Shown: positions 11,491 to 22,035 of the stretch, in pieces
How the letters are laid out: the number at the start of each line of letters is the position of its first letter
Numbering within the stretch: the stretch's first letter is position 1
NCBI GenBank assembly: GCA_963971575.1
Contig: OZ020625.1
Location: forward strand, 19,002,829-19,066,828
Origin: Liopterus haemorrhoidalis
Taxonomy: Eukaryota > Arthropoda > Insecta > Coleoptera > Dytiscidae
Length of the DNA stretch: 64,000 bases
Reading direction: 5' to 3'
Notes under the pieces: model-generated
The model's database searches: none
What the model was told of the DNA's origin: nothing
What the model saw: only the letters and a program-made list of their open reading frames with translations
Position numbers and translations under genes: made by a program

Positions 11491-12895
11491 CTGGAACATT
11501 TTTAAATTTGTAAGTTTTTTGTTTAGGTCTTTTTATGTTAGATAGGTGAATATTTTCAGATGTGTTACCGTGGCGAGTTTTAATTTTTGCAGTTTTTAGA
11601 TTTTCATTTAAAGATTTTATTTTTTCGCGTTTGTATTTATTTTTCGTTTTAGCTTGTTTCTGTCTGTTTTTAACATACACGGTTCCTGGGATTTCCGGTA
11701 ATATTTCGCGATTTTTATTGTGGTACTCTGTCGTCTTTGCTTTACTTTCCTGAAGTTTTTCGTTAACCTTTTGGAATAATAGTTTCATTTTATTTTTGTG
11801 ATTTTCTATGTAATTGTTCAATAGTTGTCTTTCTATTTCTATATTAAAAGGTGATTTTGTGTCTAAGGCTCCGGATATAATTTCAAATGGTTTTAATTTT
11901 GTTGTTGAATGTATAGAATCATTGTAGGCGATAAGAGCATAATTTACCTTCACGTCTATAGGTTCCTTTTTATATTCGGTTTGGTTATTAAGAAGCCGAA
12001 TGTGCTCAATTAATGTCGAATGAAATCTTTCAATTGCGCCGTTGGATTCCGGGTGTTGTGAGGATATAAAGTGGATTTTGATTTTATGAAGTTCCAATAA
12101 TTCTTTGACAAGGGAGTTTTTAAATTCTAACCCGTTATCCGAAATGATTTGTTCTGGGGTACCGTGATGCGAGAAAAATCTCAATAGGTTATTGACAATT
12201 TCAATTCCTTGGGCTGAGTTTAATTTGTACGCCTGTGCGTATTTAGAAAAAGAATCTATTACGGTCAAGAATTTTGTGCTTTCCAAGGTAATGCTGTCTA
12301 TATGTAATATCTGAAACGGTTTATTTGCTGTGGGCGTCACGTTATATTTTAATTTCAACGGGTTCCTGTCATATTTGGTTATCTGGCAGATCTCACATCT
12401 ATTAATATACGTTTGGATGGATTCGCGTAATTTGGGCCAGTAGTATAATTCTTTTATTCGCGTTTCTGTGTCGTCGATGCCGCGGTGGTTCGTTTTACCC
12501 TCGTGATAATTTTTTATAATTTCAATGATTTCTTCTTCCGTTTCTACGTCTGTTAGGAACTGAGTACATTTGACCATGTTAATTTCTGAATTTTTAAAAT
12601 AATTTTGCAAAACAACGCTGAATTTTTCATAAAGTTCATCTTTGAAATAAACGTGATATTTTACTTTTGGAGCGATGTAATCTTTTATAAATTTTACTAT
12701 CTCCTTTTCATAGTCTGATTTTGAAAATTGAATAGAAATACGTTGTTTAAGATCGTGATGTTTAGTGATCTGTGGACTACTAGGGCTATGTGCAACTTGC
12801 GAAATTATAATTTGATTTTTTCCCATGTTTACAGGGCTGTCTACGACAGGAATTCCTACTATGGGGTGTTCTCTATTCGAATGTACGGTTGCGCC

Positions 12896-12934
12896 ACTAT
12901 CTGAGTTACTATCGTCGATAATTTCGATTATATC
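12896..12934 (-). other. Acidic SIM-like motif after the macrodomain
   Basis: Residues 517-529 read DDIIEIIDDSNSD: a hydrophobic core flanked by acidic residues and serines, the form of a SUMO-interacting motif. It lies in the roughly 100-residue low-complexity linker between macrodomain and integrase. The assignment is by pattern only. Confidence 0.35.
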
Positions 12935-13054
12935 GTCTGGTTCGACTATCATGGACTGGCTGGCATTATTTTTGAAATTTTTATTAAAATCGTCCATGTA
13001 CGTAAAGAAGGCATCAAATTCGTTAGACTCATTTGCATTCAATTCTAATCTAGG

Positions 13055-13477
13055 AAGTTTGAAAACGGTTATGATAATTTCTGAATTCCTAAACACGTAC
13101 TGAATCATAAGTTTGACATCCGACCAATTTAAATTGTCTCTTCCACAACCTAATTTAGGTATACTCAGTTTTTTAATTTTGTGCTTTAGACAGAAATTTC
13201 TAAGATTTAATAAGGAGTAAAACATGTCTTGACTTGTAGGTTTGTCGTAGTAATTAGATTTTGTAATTAAGTACACAATATAACGGTCTCTAAACTTTAA
13301 ATATACTACATTAAAAAGTTTCGGATTTTGTTTATTTAGCGTTTCTACATTTTGAAATTTTTCTCTAAATAATTTTCCTAAACCGCGGGACATTTTTAAA
13401 TCCTTGCTAACGCAATGGACTAAGCTGTCTTCAAGAGGAGCATTGAAAAGGTCCCCTTCAACTTCCAAAATTTTGTT
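13055..13477 (-). other. TARG1/OARD1-like macrodomain inside errantivirus Pol
   Basis: Residues about 336-476 of the pol reading frame (counted from the Met at 14482) match the ADP-ribose-binding macrodomain of the TARG1/OARD1 (C6orf130) type. They show the GDLF entry loop, LVHCVSKDLKMSRGLG, the YLITK strand, the KPT motif, and the GCGRDNLNW catalytic loop. The residues matching TARG1 D20, K84 and D125 are all present (D344, K408, D449 here). TARG1 hydrolyses ADP-ribosyl-glutamate esters and deacylates O-acyl-ADP-ribose; retention of Lys and Asp predicts activity. It is in frame with RNase H upstream and integrase downstream, so it is part of the polyprotein and not a separate host gene. Confidence 0.92.
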
Positions 13478-15734
13478 TACATTGGAGTTGAGTAAATTGT
13501 TTTGTTTGTGCTCTAAGTAATTTTGATACTCGGCTAATGGGGTGTCATATGTAGCATTTTCTTTCAAAATTTGTAGAGGATTGTCACTTGTCAATGGGAT
13601 GCGACTTAGTGCGTCGGCGTTAGTATTTAATTTGCCTTTTTTATACACGATTTCAAAATTGTATTCCTCTAATTTAAGACGCCAGCGAATTAGTTTTTGA
13701 CTGCAATTTTTTAATGAAGTGAGCCACTGTAATGGTCTATGATCTGTGTAGATCTTGAATTTACGCCCAAATAAATATGGCCTGAAATATTGAGTCGCCC
13801 ATACAATTGCTAGGAGCTCCTTTTCGATGGCAGAGTAATTAATTTCGGTTTCGTTAAGGGTCCTGCTAGCGTACGCGATAGGTAAATCATTTGGTGGGTG
13901 TCCTTGAGACAGGACGGCCCCTAAGGATACGTTACTAGCATCGCATGTTAAGTTGAATTCTCTGGTAAAATCGGGATACTGCAGTAACGGTTCATTTGTA
14001 AGTAAATTTTTACATATTTGGAAACATTTTACGTATTCGGAATCATTAATGTTAATAATCGCGTCTTTTTTCAAACATTTTGTAAGGGGTTTAGTAATAC
14101 GGGCAAAATCTTTTATAAATTTACGGTAATACCCCAGAAGTCCAAGAAAACCTTTTATTTGCTTAGGAGTTTTGGGTATCGGATAGTTTAATATGGCGGA
14201 AATTTTATCAGGATTGGGTTTTACGCCCTCAGGTGTGACGATGTGACCTAAGTAGGCTACTTCCTTCTTCAAAAATTCCGACTTGTCCAATTGTATTTTT
14301 AGATTAGCTTTTCTAAGTCTGTCAAGTACAAATTTTAGATTTACAATGTGCTCTTCTAGGCTGGTTGAAAAAATGATAATATCGTCGAGGTATACTAAAC
14401 AAATGGTTCCTACTAATCCTCTTAATATATTGTCCATTACTCTTTGGAAGGTAGCAGGTGCGTTTTTCAATCCAAAGGGCATGCGCAGAAATTCAAAGTG
14501 ACCGTCTTCCGTGTTAAAAGCTGTTTTTTGAATATCGTTCTTTTCTAACTCGATTTGGTGAAAACCCGAAGCCAGATCGATTGTGGTAAGTATAGGCAGC
14601 GTCCAAGTTTGTCTAGTAGGTCAGTAATGTTGGGAATGGGATATTTGTCGTCAATTGTCTTTTCATTTAGTTTCCTATAATCAATGACCACGCGCCATTT
14701 TCGTTTGCCGGAAGCGTCCAACTTTTTAGGGACAACCCAAATAGGAGAGGACCATGGGGAATTGGATGGTCTTATAATGTTTTGATTTAGCATTTTTTCT
14801 ATTTGTTGTCGTACCTCTTGTTTATGTATCTCCGGATACCTGTATGATTTAGTATAAATGGGGATTTCGTCTTTTGTTTTAATTGCGTGTTTAATCTGAT
14901 TAGTGAATGTAAGTTCATTATTTTCCAAGTGAAATACGTCCGAGTATTGTTTTAATAATTTAGTTATTGCCGATTTTTCTTCTGAATTCATGTGTTCTGT
15001 GCGAATAGAAGACATGTCAAATTTAGGTTTTTCGGTTTTTATTGAATTAAGATTTGGACTACTGTAAGTTTTGTAATCGTTCAAAGATTCTACGTTTAGA
15101 GGTTTTAATGTTTTAAAATGAATTTCGTTATCGCTAGTGTTCATGATGGTACAGTACGCGTAAAAGTTTTCCGCTACTGAGATACACTCCGGGACAATTA
15201 GATTGTTTGTTTTATAATTAGGTATTAAAATAGCACCGTTCTTTTTATCTACGCGGACTTTTATCACTCTTTCTGTTTTTGGTTCTAAAATTTGTTGGTT
15301 ACTAAAGTTCGAAATATTATTAACGTTCGGTTTATTTTCTGTATTTTGACCATGAATTTTTATTTGTGTTTTAGGAGTAATGAGTAAATTTTTATTCGTG
15401 TCAATTATTATTTTGAGTAATTTTAAGTTGTCCATACCTAACAGTAGATCGAAAGTATCGTGAAAATTAAAAATGTGATATTTTAAATTTAGTCTCCGTT
15501 TTAAATTAAAAATTTTTGAGGCAGGAATTATGGAGCTGAATTTTTCTAAGGAAGATCCGTGAGCGGTTGTGACTTTAAAAGGATCTGAAATTACTGAATT
15601 TTTGAAATATTTTTCTACAATTTCTGGTTTAACAAATGATTTTGTACTACCTGTATCTATAAGGGCTTTTAGATTATGCTCCGGTAAAATAATAAAAGGG
15701 AGTTTACTTGGGTTATTTGTTAAATTTAGTGATT

Positions 15735-16976
15735 CTATTCTAGGTACAGATCTTGAATCGAGGCATCTACCTCTAAAAAATGATTTTCAGAATTTTGGTC
15801 TTCAGAACCATAGGAGACATTTTCCGAATAGTCAGACGGATTTTCAAGAGTATTGACAGATTCCTCGAAATTAGGATCAATTGCATATTCGGTCGTATTT
15901 TCGTCAATGTTAAATAACTCTTCGGAAATAAAATCTTGTCTTACTGGTCTTTGTATTTGTCTGGATGGGCCAGGTCTTGGTTGGAAGGTTCTATTGGTTG
16001 TTATGCTCATCGGAGTGGGTTTTGGTTGACTGGGTTTGTTAAAGACTTGTGTTCTGTTATTTAGGTTAGGAGGGATAAATTTATTTTGTTGTGAATTTTG
16101 ATAATTATTTTTGTATGCTGAGTTGTTGGGTGCAGAATACGGTTTATAAAAACTGTTTGAGGACTGCATAGGTTTTACTAAATTTGGTTTATTATTATTA
16201 AAGTTAGATCTATTACCGATTTTGGTTTGTATTAGAGGCTTGTTTGGTTTTGACCCAGACTCGAACTGGAAGTCATTTGTTAGCATGTTCAAGGCTGAAT
16301 TCAAATCAAGCGGGTTCTTTGCACGCATCAGTTGACCAATGGGGTCCTTCAAACCCCTCAATAAAATTCTTAGTGCAAAGTTTCTAAAATATTGACACAG
16401 GTAAATTGCTTCTTGGGCATTAGCATGTGTCGTTATATGCGAAATTTGTAAATTTAACAAGTGTTGCAGCTTATTAAAGAAATCAAAGACAGACTCGTTA
16501 TACGTTTGTTTTAATTCCGACATTTCAATATTTAACGTGTACATGTCTCTTTTGTCTGCGTATGTATTAAGTAACGCATCTTTAAGTGATGACCAATTGG
16601 TAATCACACAACTAGAAATATTGATTGCGGCTTCACCCTTAATTTTGGCTAAGATACTTGACATCAGATATTCGTTCTGAAAGTCATTAATATCAATTGT
16701 ATTATAGAATTTTGTTACTAATTTTTCACTAATTTCTATGAACCTGGGTAAAAGCTCGCGTTCACCTTTGAACTCGGGAATCATGTTAATGTACTCCTTT
16801 TTCAAGATTGGGAAAAGGGGTACAACGTTCACGGGTGTTGAGGTATTCATTTTGCTAGTTTTATTTAAGTTTTTTCTTTTGAAAAATTTATCTTTGTTAC
16901 TAATTTTTGTTATACGATCTTCACGATCGGAGTCAGAATCTGAACTATTAATTTCTCTAGGGCCTCTAAAAGACAT
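15735..16976 (-). CDS. gag: Errantivirus Gag
   Basis: This 413-residue structural protein of the errantivirus starts at an ATG at 16976. An acidic, Ser/Asp-rich N-terminus (SDSDSDRED) precedes a capsid-like region at about residues 60-240, with a FKGE-like entry motif and the helical stretch FDFFNKLQHLLNL. The C-terminal third is rich in Asn, Pro and Gln and has scattered Arg. There is no CCHC knuckle, which is usual for errantiviruses. The frame ends at 15735. A slippery heptamer about 39 bases before the stop leads into pol. It should form the particle and bind the element RNA. Confidence 0.92.
   Translation of the reverse strand: MSFRGPREINSSDSDSDREDRITKISNKDKFFKRKNLNKTSKMNTSTPVNVVPLFPILKKEYINMIPEFKGERELLPRFIEISEKLVTKFYNTIDINDFQNEYLMSSILAKIKGEAAINISSCVITNWSSLKDALLNTYADKRDMYTLNIEMSELKQTYNESVFDFFNKLQHLLNLQISHITTHANAQEAIYLCQYFRNFALRILLRGLKDPIGQLMRAKNPLDLNSALNMLTNDFQFESGSKPNKPLIQTKIGNRSNFNNNKPNLVKPMQSSNSFYKPYSAPNNSAYKNNYQNSQQNKFIPPNLNNRTQVFNKPSQPKPTPMSITTNRTFQPRPGPSRQIQRPVRQDFISEELFNIDENTTEYAIDPNFEESVNTLENPSDYSENVSYGSEDQNSENHFLEVDASIQDLYLE
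15774..15780 (-). promoter_or_regulatory. -1 frameshift slippery heptamer (T TTT TTA)
   Basis: On the minus strand the gag codons CAT TTT TTA contain T-TTT-TTA in the X-XXY-YYZ phase. The -1 frame is open from this point through the protease DTGS motif, while gag stops about 39 bases later. This is the same heptamer type known from retroviral gag-pol junctions. Confidence 0.85.
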
Positions 16977-17257
16977 AAGTTACTCACAGTGCAAATATCA
17001 GCGTGTAGAGTAGTCTTTTCTCCATGGACGGGATCCTGGTGAGCGGTTCACTGGAACTTGGTGCCGTTGTCTACGATGTACGCTCGGAGACGTCTTGGCT
17101 GTCGTCACAACTGGAGGATTGTTCGTTTAACTTCACTTAGTCTTTCATTTAACGTTTCGCGATAAGTGTTCACACTTTAAAACTTGGAAACTGTAATTCG
17201 GTTGGTCAATAAATCGTTAAAACGAAACGATATTATGTTCGTTAATACCGTTGACCA

Positions 17258-17277
17258 TATCCTAGTCGACTGCGCCA
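17258..17277 (-). promoter_or_regulatory. Primer-binding site, tRNA-Ser-like
   Basis: On the minus strand TGGCGCAGTCGACTAGG begins at the last base of the 5' LTR. It resembles the tRNA-Ser primer site used by the 17.6/297 errantiviruses; the tRNA assignment is from memory. Overlap with the LTR end by one base is also seen in that group. Confidence 0.7.
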
Positions 17278-17506
17278 ATTATATTTCTTCACACGACAAC
17301 TTTGTTTTTAAAAAGATTTATTTTTATATTACAAAGTATGTCTTATTCCTAAGGAAGCTGATTCTAAACTGATTTACAAAAATACAAAATGTGAATATGT
17401 TACATTACAAAATTACCTACTCTAGCATATTATCTAATTACTTAATACTAAGAATGGTTAGGGGTGTCATGTTAACGTTTAGTCAGCGAGAATCGCTACG
17501 GTAACT
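17277..17506 (-). repeat. Errantivirus 5' LTR
   Basis: This 230-bp repeat looks identical to 9580-9809. As the upstream LTR of a minus-strand element it should hold the promoter. TGTA follows at 17507-17510 as target duplication. Confidence 0.97.
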
Positions 17507-17510
17507 TGTA

Positions 17511-18018
17511 TGTAATTTAAAAACCTATATATTTAGCTAATTGTCTAAGTATCAAAAACCATAAACGTGAAATTAAAAAAAAAAAAACTACTTTATATTT
17601 TTTTTCATAATTATCTTAAAAATATACTAATAAATTAAGCTTAATGTAATATTATTTATGAAATTTATTTTATTAGAATTTGCAGTTTACTGTTTTAAAA
17701 AACATTTTTACTTTTAGTTCTTATCAGAAATATATGGATGTTAACAATGAGGTTTTACGACGTATGATTTATATGACGTCATTGGATGTATGCAACACGC
17801 ACAACTCCTCGGTGCATCTTCCCGCTCCCCGCCTAAGAGGGTGTTGACTTCAAAACACGCCGTCCTCGTTCTGTCTCTATATTATTACTACCTCATTGAA
17901 TTAACCAAACAAAATAAATGTCTTTGTTGAACAGCTTTGTTGTTAATTTAGAACGTGAAATTTCGAATTCTTTTGTTCAAAATATTTGTTCCGTTCGTGT
18001 CTCATCTTTGTGTTAAAG
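17511..18018. other. Unassigned AT-rich flank
   Basis: Apart from a GC-richer patch at about 17785-17875, I see no gene or repeat family here. Confidence 0.4.
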
Positions 18019-18261
18019 TTAAATTGTATTACAAGTTTTAACTTGTCTAACCTGCAGACACGTTTTTTTTTCCTTGTTAATTCTACTTAAACTCCTTGCA
18101 GAAATACCTGTGCACGCTGAAACGCGATCCAAAATATTCTTCAAAGGTATAATTACGTTCCCTGCTGCAGCTTCCTTAGTCGTAAAGTCAATCACATTAC
18201 TAATAATCTCCTTACACTGACTATGGATTACGCGCCCGCATAATTTCGTCTTAAATTCCAT
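18019..18261 (-). CDS. Small helix-turn-helix-like protein, probable transposon-derived fragment
   Basis: An 80-residue frame starts with ATG at 18261. It has a basic N-terminus, then a helical stretch with KEAAAGNVIIPLKNILDRVSACTGISARSLSRINKEKK. This looks like a small HTH DNA-binding module (ACTGISARSLSRI resembles a recognition helix). Similar short N-terminal domains occur in multi-copy insect proteins thought to come from DNA transposons, but I cannot name the family. The last 15 residues may be intron read-through. No catalytic domain lies next to it. Confidence 0.45.
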   Translation of the reverse strand: MEFKTKLCGRVIHSQCKEIISNVIDFTTKEAAAGNVIIPLKNILDRVSACTGISARSLSRINKEKKTCLQVRQVKTCNTI

Positions 18262-18610
18262 TATACTTTTTCATCCGAATGTACTTTCACTGATGCTTAT
18301 AGCAAGACAGTCTGAAGTCAACTGACCTCCCCACTCCAATTTCTAGTGATTGCTACTGCGCACCCAAGGTCATCCGCCAGGCTTAAATAGATGGACTGTA
18401 GTTTGGTATTTCATATTTGTAAAGAAAATGTTCATTTATACAGATCACCTGGATACTAGGATTGTCATGTATTACGCATGTGATTACCTTGTTTTTTATT
18501 TCTCACACTTTGCGCATTAAAGTACCACATCATGCTATTGCATTTGTCGTTTAAATTCTCTTGCGTCGTCATATCTTTAAAACTATTATGAAAATTATCT
18601 AAGTTAGTAG

Positions 18611-19310
18611 CTAATTTTTGGTTTGTTTTGCGGGACTCTTCCGAAAATAACGGGATACGTAAACTCCTTTAGGCAATTTTTTTGCGTCTAAAACGGTCTC
18701 AAAATTTGTCTCATCAATTATTACCTTAAAAGAGCTGTAATGTTGTGGAAACTTTGAGTTCTGCTTAATGCATTCTACTACAGGACAACACTGTTGTATA
18801 ACAATTTTTAGTTGGTCTTCCGAGGTGTCCGGACGGAGTCGTGATACAAACAAGAATGCCTTTTTTGGCACCACTCTCAGATTATCAATTTCACCACTTA
18901 CTTCCTATAATGCGTTTGTTGTTTTTGCGTGTTTTTCTCTTCACAACCATTTCCCAGCCGTCATTTTCCGGTTGGTTCACAGGGTCTGATGCTGTTTTCC
19001 GTATATCTACTAAATTGGGAACATCCGTTTGGACATGATCCGCTATTTTCTTCATTGTATTCCTCTTATAGCAGTTGATTTTGTTTTTAACAACTGCATT
19101 TGTTTTGAAACACTCAGCTGTTGTTTGTTTACTAACAGTTTTTACCAACGTGGACAAGTTGGTCTTCGTCTGTCCGTTAGTTATGGGAACAGACTTTGTC
19201 ATGTCAATATGATTAAAAACTGTTTTATCAGGTATGTTTCCTTCGTCAATTTTAATATTATTAATTTGTTTTTCTACACCAGATGATTGTTTATTTAAAA
19301 AGTGACACAT
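18611..19310 (-). pseudogene. LINE ORF1 (RRM-like nucleic-acid-binding) relic
   Basis: Two minus-strand frames, 18891-19310 and 18611-18874, form one broken ORF1. The N-terminal part is low-complexity and basic (VVKRKTRKNNKR). The C-terminal part has PKKAFLFVSRLRPDTSEDQL, HYSSFKVIID and LPKGVYVSRYFRK, the RRM-like module found in ORF1/Gag-like proteins of insect non-LTR elements. A one-base frame change between about 18891 and 18905 separates the parts. No endonuclease or RT follows. The ATG at 19310 lies inside the last monomer of the adjacent minisatellite. Confidence 0.65.
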
Positions 19311-21200
19311 TTTTTTTGCTTTTCACTTTATTTTCTTGTTAATGTTTAGTATTAATTTCTTTTTCAATTTTTTGTTTATTGTTTATTTAAAAATAAAAGT
19401 GACACATATTTTTGCTTTTCACTTTGTTTTCATCATTTTAAAAATAAAAGTGACGCATGTTCTTTGCTTTTCACTTTAATTTCTTGTTAATGTTTAGTAT
19501 TAATTTCTTTTTCAATTTTTTGTTTATTGTTTATTTAAAAACAAAAGTGACACATTTTTTTTGCTTTTCACTTTATTTTCTTGTTAATGTTTGGTATTAA
19601 TTTCTTTTACAATTTTTTGTTAATTGTTTATTTAAAAATAAAAGTGACACATTTTTTTTTGTTTTTCAGTTTATTTTCTTCATTTTAAAAATTAAAGTGA
19701 CGCATTTGTTTTGCTTTTCACAATATTTTCTTCATTTTAAAAATTAAAGTCACGCATTCTTTTCGCTTTTCACTTTATTTTCTTCATTTTAAAAATTAAA
19801 GAGACGCATTTTTTGCTTTTCACTTTATTTTCTTTATTTTAAAAATTAATGTTACGCATTTTTTTTGCTTTTCACTTTGTTTTCCTCATTTTGAAAATTA
19901 AAGTGACAAATTTTTTTTGTTTTCACATTATTTTCTTCATTTTGAAAATTAAAGTGACGCAATTTGTTTTGCTTTTCACTTTATTTTCTTCATTTTAAAA
20001 ATAAAAGTGACGCATTTTTTTTTGCTTTTCACTTTATTTTCTTCATTTTAAAAATAAAAGTGACGCATTTTTTTTGTTTGCACTTTATTTTCTTCATTTT
20101 AAAAATTAAAGTTACGCATTTTTTTTGTTTGCACTTTATTTTCTTCATTTTAAAAATTAAAGTTACGCATTTTTTGCTTTTCACTTTATTTTCCTCATTT
20201 TAATAATTAAAGTGACACATTTTTTTTCTTTTCACATTATTTTCTTCATTTTGAAAATTAAAGTGACTTATTTTCTTAATTTTAAAAATTAAAGTGACAC
20301 ATTTTTTTTTGCTTTTCACTTTATTTTCTTCATTTTAAAAATAAAAGTGACGCATTTTTTTTTTGCTTATCACCTTATTTTCTTGTTTATGTTTAGTATT
20401 AATTTTTTTTAAATTTTTTGTTTACTGTCTATTTAAAAATAAAAGTGAGGCATTTTCTTTACTTTTCAGTTTATTTTCTTGTTAATGTTTAGTATTAACT
20501 TTTTTTTACAATTCTTTGTTTATTTAAAAATGAAAGTGACACATTTTTTTTGCTTTTCACTTTATTTTCTTCATTTTAAAAATTAAAGTGACGCATTTTT
20601 TTGCTTTTCACTTATTTTCTTCATTTTAAAAATTAAATTGACGCATTTTTTTTGCTTTTCACTTTATTTTCTTCATTTTAAAAATAAAAGTGACGCATTT
20701 TTTTTTGCTTATCACCTTATTTTCTTGTTTATGTTTAGTATTAATTTTTTTTAAATTTTTTGTTTACTGTCTATTTAAAAATAAAAGTGAGGCATTTTCT
20801 TTACTTTTCAGTTTATTTTCTTGTTAATGTTTAGTATTAACTTTTTTTTACAATTCTTTGTTTATTTAAAAATGAAAGTGACACATTTTTTTTGCTTTTC
20901 ACTTTATTTTCTTCATTTTAAAAATTAAAGTGACGCATTTTTTTGCTTTTCACTTATTTTCTTCATTTTAAAAATTAAATTGACGCATTTTTTTTGCTTT
21001 TCACTTTATTTTCTTCATTTTAAAAATAAAAGTGACGCATTTTCTTTGCTTTTCACTTTATATTCTTATTAACGTTTAGTATTAAATTTTTATTGCGTTT
21101 TTTTTTATTGTTTATTTAACAATAAAAGACACATTTATTTTTGCTATTCACTTTATTTTCTTGTTAATGTTTAGTATTAACTTTTTTTTGCAATTTTTTG
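19310..21200. repeat. Minisatellite, about 52-bp monomer with higher-order blocks
   Basis: About 35 degenerate copies of a roughly 51-54 bp unit run for 1.9 kb. The unit reads as CTTTTCACTTTATTTTCTTC plus ATTTTAAAAATTAAAGTGAC plus GCATTTTTT. A longer variant unit carries a TTGTTAATGTTTAGTATTAA segment. A block of about 341 bp is duplicated (about 20341-20680 and 20682-21020). Each unit has an inverted pair (AAAGTGA / TCACTTT). It borders the LINE ORF1 relic on its left. Confidence 0.95.
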
Positions 21201-21570
21201 TTTATTGTTTATGTATTATTTATTATTAATAATGTTTATTGTTCAATGAAATAATTAACATTGATAAAATAAATTGAACCATATATTTTTGTTCGAAATG
21301 TATCAGTCGAACTCTTCACCAGAGTCTAGAACACGATATGCCGGTCTGAAAAGAACTTTAGTCAATGTCAGTGGTAGTCAACCTGGTAGGAATTTTTTGG
21401 TGGGCGGTAGGGGTTTTGTCCAATGCTGGCTACTTTCCGTTTTTTTTTTTTTTAATTTGATTGACGTTTTAAAAACATTAAAATGGAAATTTTTTAAAGT
21501 ATTATTTAAAAAAATTTCATAGCATTATTGAAAATCATTTTCATTAAGTTTTCATACAATTCTTTACTGT

Positions 21571-21776
21571 TGTTTAAAATTGAACATTCGAATTATATTA
21601 TTATTGCATAAATATATATGTATATAGAGTGCCGTGAAAAAACAATAGTAGTTAAAAAACAATATGACATAATTGTGTATATTTTACGTGTGTGTATTTA
21701 ACAAATTAATAAATCATTTAATATATCACATCAAGAGATAAATTTACTAAAAAATACAGTCCACTAATCCGAAATA
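21571..21776 (+). repeat. BEL/Pao 5' LTR
   Basis: 206 bp, followed directly by TTGGTCCAGTCGAGCC, the likely primer-binding site (tRNA not identified). Confidence 0.92.
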
Positions 21777-22035
21777 TTGGTCCAGTCGAGCCTGATGTGA
21801 TATAAGTCGTCGAATTATATAACAATATATATCTACGAAGTCGATCATTCTACGAAGTGAAGAATCATTCTGCAGCAGTAATTCTACAATCTACGAAGAA
21901 TAAATAAGAAATACGATTGCAAGTTCAGGTCAGTTTGGTCAGGAATCAACGTTGACAGGTATCTGATTTTTGACAGGTGTATTGACAGGTTAGTTATTTT
22001 ATTTCTTTTCCATTTTCAACCTAACTATTGTCATA

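Larger units (their letters stand above)
11459..15780 (-). pseudogene. pol: Errantivirus Pol: protease, RT, RNase H, macrodomain, integrase (one frame break)
   Basis: Pol is entered by -1 shift from gag. Domains in order are: aspartic protease (KALIDTGSTK near 15665); RT, with the frame broken near 14597 by what looks like a one-base loss, then MPFGLKNAPATF and YLDDIIIFS; RNase H (LTCDAS, TDHRPLQW); a TARG1-like macrodomain at about 13055-13477; an acidic linker; and integrase with HHCC zinc finger (NHRG ... CEICQ) and catalytic D729, D782 and E818, numbered from the Met at 14482 (D-35-E spacing). The stop at 11459 overlaps the start of the env frame. Apart from the single break the sequence looks intact, so loss is recent or the break is a sequence error. 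Confidence 0.93.
9580..17506 (-). mobile_element. Complete errantivirus (Ty3/gypsy, env-bearing) with macrodomain in pol
   Basis: Two 230-bp LTRs that appear identical (9580-9809 and 17277-17506) bound the element. On the minus strand each LTR starts AGTTACCG and ends ATATAATT, the gypsy-type AGTTA...TAAYT form. The 4-bp target duplication TGTA (9576-9579, 17507-17510) fits the YRYR preference of errantiviruses. Inside, reading leftwards, are a primer-binding site, gag, pol in the -1 frame, env, and a purine tract next to the 3' LTR. Identical LTRs imply a young insertion. One base appears missing in the RT region near 14597, so this copy's pol is interrupted. A piece of the same family lies at 1-268. 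Confidence 0.97.

Noticed and set aside
12825..13103. + strand frames over the errantivirus
   Set aside because: They are antisense shadows of pol, as are the other + strand frames between 9786 and 16976.
13055..13477. Macrodomain as an independent host gene into which the element inserted
   Set aside because: It is in one open frame with RNase H upstream and integrase downstream, and has no borders of its own.
19964..20203. 79-codon Phe-rich frame
   Set aside because: It is read-through of the minisatellite.
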